Below, one piece after another: positions 61,942 through 64,000 of a DNA stretch of 64,000 nt. Under the pieces are notes generated by a model. The model was not told where the DNA came from, ran no database searches, and saw nothing but the letters and a program-made list of their open reading frames with translations. Every line of letters starts with the position of its first letter. Position 1 is the stretch's first letter. This DNA is from Halorubrum rubrum (lineage in GTDB: Archaea > Halobacteriota > Halobacteria > Halobacteriales > Haloferacaceae), in NCBI RefSeq assembly GCF_024494685.1, contig NZ_JANHDM010000002.1, positions 310,001 through 374,000 on the forward strand, written 5' to 3'. Both the position numbers and the translations under genes were made by a program.

Positions 61942-63700
61942 ACGACACCGTGAGGGCGGGGACGGGGGGCGCGAAGGGGGGATCGCCGACCGCGTCCGCC
62001 GGCTCGACCCCGCCACCGTCGACCGGATCGCCGCCGGCGAGGTGATCACCCGTCCCGCGCGGGTCGTCGCCGAGCTGGTCGACAACGCGCTCGACGCCGG
62101 GGCGACCCGGATCGACGTCGGCGTCGACGGCGACGGCACCGACCGGATCCGGGTGGCCGACGACGGCCGCGGGATGGACCGCGCGGACGCCCGGCTCGCG
62201 GTCGAGCGCCACGCGACGAGCAAGCTCGCGCCCGACGCGGACCCGGTCGGCGTCGCCTCGCTCGGGTTCCGCGGGGAGGCGCTCGCGGCCATCGCCGACG
62301 CCGCCCGCCTCGAGGTGACGACCAACGACGGCGACGCGGGCGACGTCGCCGGCGGGGTCGGGACGCGGGTCGTCGTCGGCCCGCGGAGCGACGCGGACGC
62401 GGACGACGAGCTCGAGGTGAGAGACGCCGGCCGCGCCCGCGGAACGACCGTCGTCGTCCGCGACCTCTTCTCGACGCGGCCCGCCAGACGGGAGTCGCTC
62501 GCCGGGGCGCGCGCGGAGTTCGCGCGGATCTCGACGCTCGTCGCCGACTACGCGCTCGCGAACCCGGAGGTCGCGTTCGCGCTCGAACACGACGGGTCGA
62601 CGACGCTGTCGACGCCCGGAACCGGCGTCACGGACGCGCTGTTCGGCGTCTACGACCGCGAGACGACGAGCCGATCGACCGAGGTGGCCGCGAGCGCCGA
62701 TGTCGACGTCGCGGACGGGGCCGGAGACGACGGCCGCGAGATCGGCGTTGACGTCGCCGGCGCGCTCGCGTACCCCTCCGTCACCCGCGCCGCGAGCGAC
62801 CACCTCCGCGTCTCCGTGAACGGCCGACCCGTGCGCGACGACCGGCTCGCGGGCGCGGTCCGGGCGGGGTACGGCCGGCTGCTGCCGGACGGCCGCGAAC
62901 CCGTGGCCGCCGTCGACGTCGCGGTCCCGCCGGAGCGCGTCGACCCGAACGTCCACCCGGCGAAACGCGAGGTGGGGCTCCGCGACGCCGACGCGGTCGC
63001 GGACGCGGTCGAGTCCGTCGTCGCCGACGCGCTCACCGGCGCGGACCTCCGGCGGAAGGCCGACGTCGACACCGACCTCGAGACCGCGCTCGAGCCGGTC
63101 GGCGAGGCCGACGGGTCGCGGGCGACGTTCGCCGACGCGGAGCCGATCGGGACGTTCCGCGACCTCTACGGGCTGGTCGAGTCGGGCGACGAGCTGCTCG
63201 TGATCGACGCCCACGCCGCCCACGAGCGCGTGAACTACGAGCGGCTCGCCCGCGCGTTCGCTGACGACCCCGTCCCGACAGCCGCCGTCGGCCCGCCGGC
63301 GACGCTGTCGCTGTCGGCGGGCGAGGCCGCCGCCGCGGAGGCGCACGCCGACACGCTCGCCGATCTCGGCTTCGAGACTGAACCGTTCGGCGGCGGGACG
63401 GTCCGGGTGCGGAGCGTCCCCGCGCCGTTCGGTCGGACCGCCGACCCGGAGGCGCTACGCGACGCGCTCGCGGCGCTCTCCGATGGCGAGTCCCCGCGCG
63501 ACGCTCGCGAACGACTCCTGGCCGACCTGGCGTGTCACCCGTCGCTGAAGCGGGGCGACGCGATCGACCGGTCGGCGATCCGCGCGCTGCTCGACCGGCT
63601 CGGGGAGTGTGAGCGGCCGTTCGCGTGCCCGCACGGTCGCCCGACGGTGCTCTCGGTGGCGGAGGCGACGTTCGCCGCCGGCTTCGAGCGGGAGCGGTAG
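61931..63700 (+). CDS. mutL: DNA mismatch repair protein MutL, endonuclease type (589 aa)
   Basis: GHKL ATPase motifs: [16 protein letters not shown] (motif I), [14 protein letters not shown], and ATSKLAP with [15 protein letters not shown]. The C-terminal half carries [12 protein letters not shown], matching the MutL nuclease consensus DQHA(X)2E(X)4E except Q to A, plus [12 protein letters not shown] and CPHGRP near the end. These are the zinc/metal motifs of nicking MutL proteins, so nicking activity is probable. Start ATG at 61931 lies within the mutS 3' end, implying coupled translation. Confidence 0.95.
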   Translation: MTTERHREGGDGGREGGIADRVRRLDPATVDRIAAGEVITRPARVVAELVDNALDAGATRIDVGVDGDGTDRIRVADDGRGMDRADARLAVERHATSKLAPDADPVGVASLGFRGEALAAIADAARLEVTTNDGDAGDVAGGVGTRVVVGPRSDADADDELEVRDAGRARGTTVVVRDLFSTRPARRESLAGARAEFARISTLVADYALANPEVAFALEHDGSTTLSTPGTGVTDALFGVYDRETTSRSTEVAASADVDVADGAGDDGREIGVDVAGALAYPSVTRAASDHLRVSVNGRPVRDDRLAGAVRAGYGRLLPDGREPVAAVDVAVPPERVDPNVHPAKREVGLRDADAVADAVESVVADALTGADLRRKADVDTDLETALEPVGEADGSRATFADAEPIGTFRDLYGLVESGDELLVIDAHAAHERVNYERLARAFADDPVPTAAVGPPATLSLSAGEAAAAEAHADTLADLGFETEPFGGGTVRVRSVPAPFGRTADPEALRDALAALSDGESPRDARERLLADLACHPSLKRGDAIDRSAIRALLDRLGECERPFACPHGRPTVLSVAEATFAAGFERER

Positions 63701-63738
63701 CCGGAACCGTTTTGACTCGTTCCCCCCTCCGTCGGTCC

Positions 63739-64000
63739 GTGCCGCTGGAGTCGAACGCGCGGATCGTGAGCGAACTCGCCAGCCGCGGCTACAACGCCGA
63801 GCGCGAGGCCGTGACCCTCCTGGCGGGTGCCGACGACGTTGCCGCGGTGCTCGAGGCCGCCGTCGAGGCCGCTCCCGACGACGCGCTCCGGATCACGACC
63901 GACCACGTCCGCGCCGCCCTCGACGGTCGCGCGGTCGCTTCGGGTGACGCTTCGACCGATGCCTCGTCCGGACGATCGTCCGCTGTGCCAGCCAGCGACG
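63739..64000 (+). CDS. N-terminal fragment, probable DNA polymerase D small subunit (DP1)
   Basis: The first 87 codons run off the right edge. From a GTG start the peptide reads PLESNARIVSELASRGYNAE and then REAVTLLAGADD, a helical N-terminal domain like that of haloarchaeal PolD small subunits, followed by DALRITTDHVRAALDGRAVA and an Asp/Ser linker. The catalytic-like calcineurin domain would be outside the window, so identity is not proven. It lies 38 bp after mutL in the same direction, possibly in one repair/replication transcript. Confidence 0.55.
   Translation, partial: MPLESNARIVSELASRGYNAEREAVTLLAGADDVAAVLEAAVEAAPDDALRITTDHVRAALDGRAVASGDASTDASSGRSSAVPASD

Noticed and set aside
60175-62325. 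716-aa minus-strand ORF opposite mutS/mutL
   Set aside because: Long antisense frames are expected at this GC content; it has no domain and covers two certain genes.
1-64000. tRNA or rRNA genes
   Set aside because: I looked for T-arm GGTTCGAATCC-like strings with matching acceptor stems and rRNA landmarks and saw none; a covariance search would be decisive.

Overview
The window is about 68-70% GC and its proteins are strongly acidic. Leaderless TATA-type promoters, Orc1/Cdc6, aIF2-gamma, Rpo7/Spt4, Kae1-Bud32, S24e and several haloarchaea-restricted families (OapABC, DUF5808/5809/5810, DUF2240) identify it as chromosomal DNA of a halophilic archaeon of class Halobacteria. I would guess a Halorubrum relative, but the sequence alone does not prove the genus.

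Layout. 1-6.8 kb: partial membrane protein, ArsA/Get3-type ATPase, CobW-type GTPase, a TatD-like hydrolase divergent from a BNR-repeat protein, and a DoxX-like membrane protein. 7.0-8.8 kb: oapA-oapB-oapC, each stop overlapping the next start. 9.4-13.4 kb: lysC, thrC, a zinc protein, upp. 13.4-17.4 kb: a small catabolic cluster (truncated FAH remnant, amidohydrolase, TetR regulator, CoA transferase). 17.5-20.3 kb: an oriC1-type replication origin (inverted ORB boxes around an AT-rich core) followed by orc1/cdc6. 20.3-29.5 kb: information-processing genes (signal peptidase, kae1-bud32, rps24e, dephospho-CoA kinase, spt4, rpo7, PIN protein, aIF2-gamma). 29.5-34 kb: DoxX protein, pgi, CPBP protease, MscS channel. 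34-40.7 kb: phosphate operon pstS-C-A-B-phoU plus an AbrB-PhoU regulator. 40.7-49.9 kb: nurA, a chemoreceptor, DUF2240, a tungstate transporter tupABC with a TOBE regulator, and Nog1. 50-55 kb: FNT-Usp fusion, thrB, arginine-deiminase-family enzyme. 55.0-56.4 kb: an AT-rich foreign patch with a PD-(D/E)XK-like nuclease, a coupled 44-aa ORF and a dispersed repeat. 56.4-64 kb: pdxS, mobA, a J-domain membrane protein, mutS-mutL and the start of a probable polD small subunit.

Links between regions. Three 16-bp palindromes of the form TTTACC-N4-GGTAAA (5133, 15226, 17457) tie the TatD/BNR pair, the amidohydrolase and the CoA transferase into one probable TetR regulon. Three copies of a structured ~330-bp intergenic repeat occur at 8.9, 28.4 and 56.0 kb. 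In two of them the 74-bp segment between 11-bp inverted arms is flipped with 73/74 identity. Four genes have short tandem duplications that run across their stop codons. lysC, thrC and thrB together cover part of threonine synthesis.
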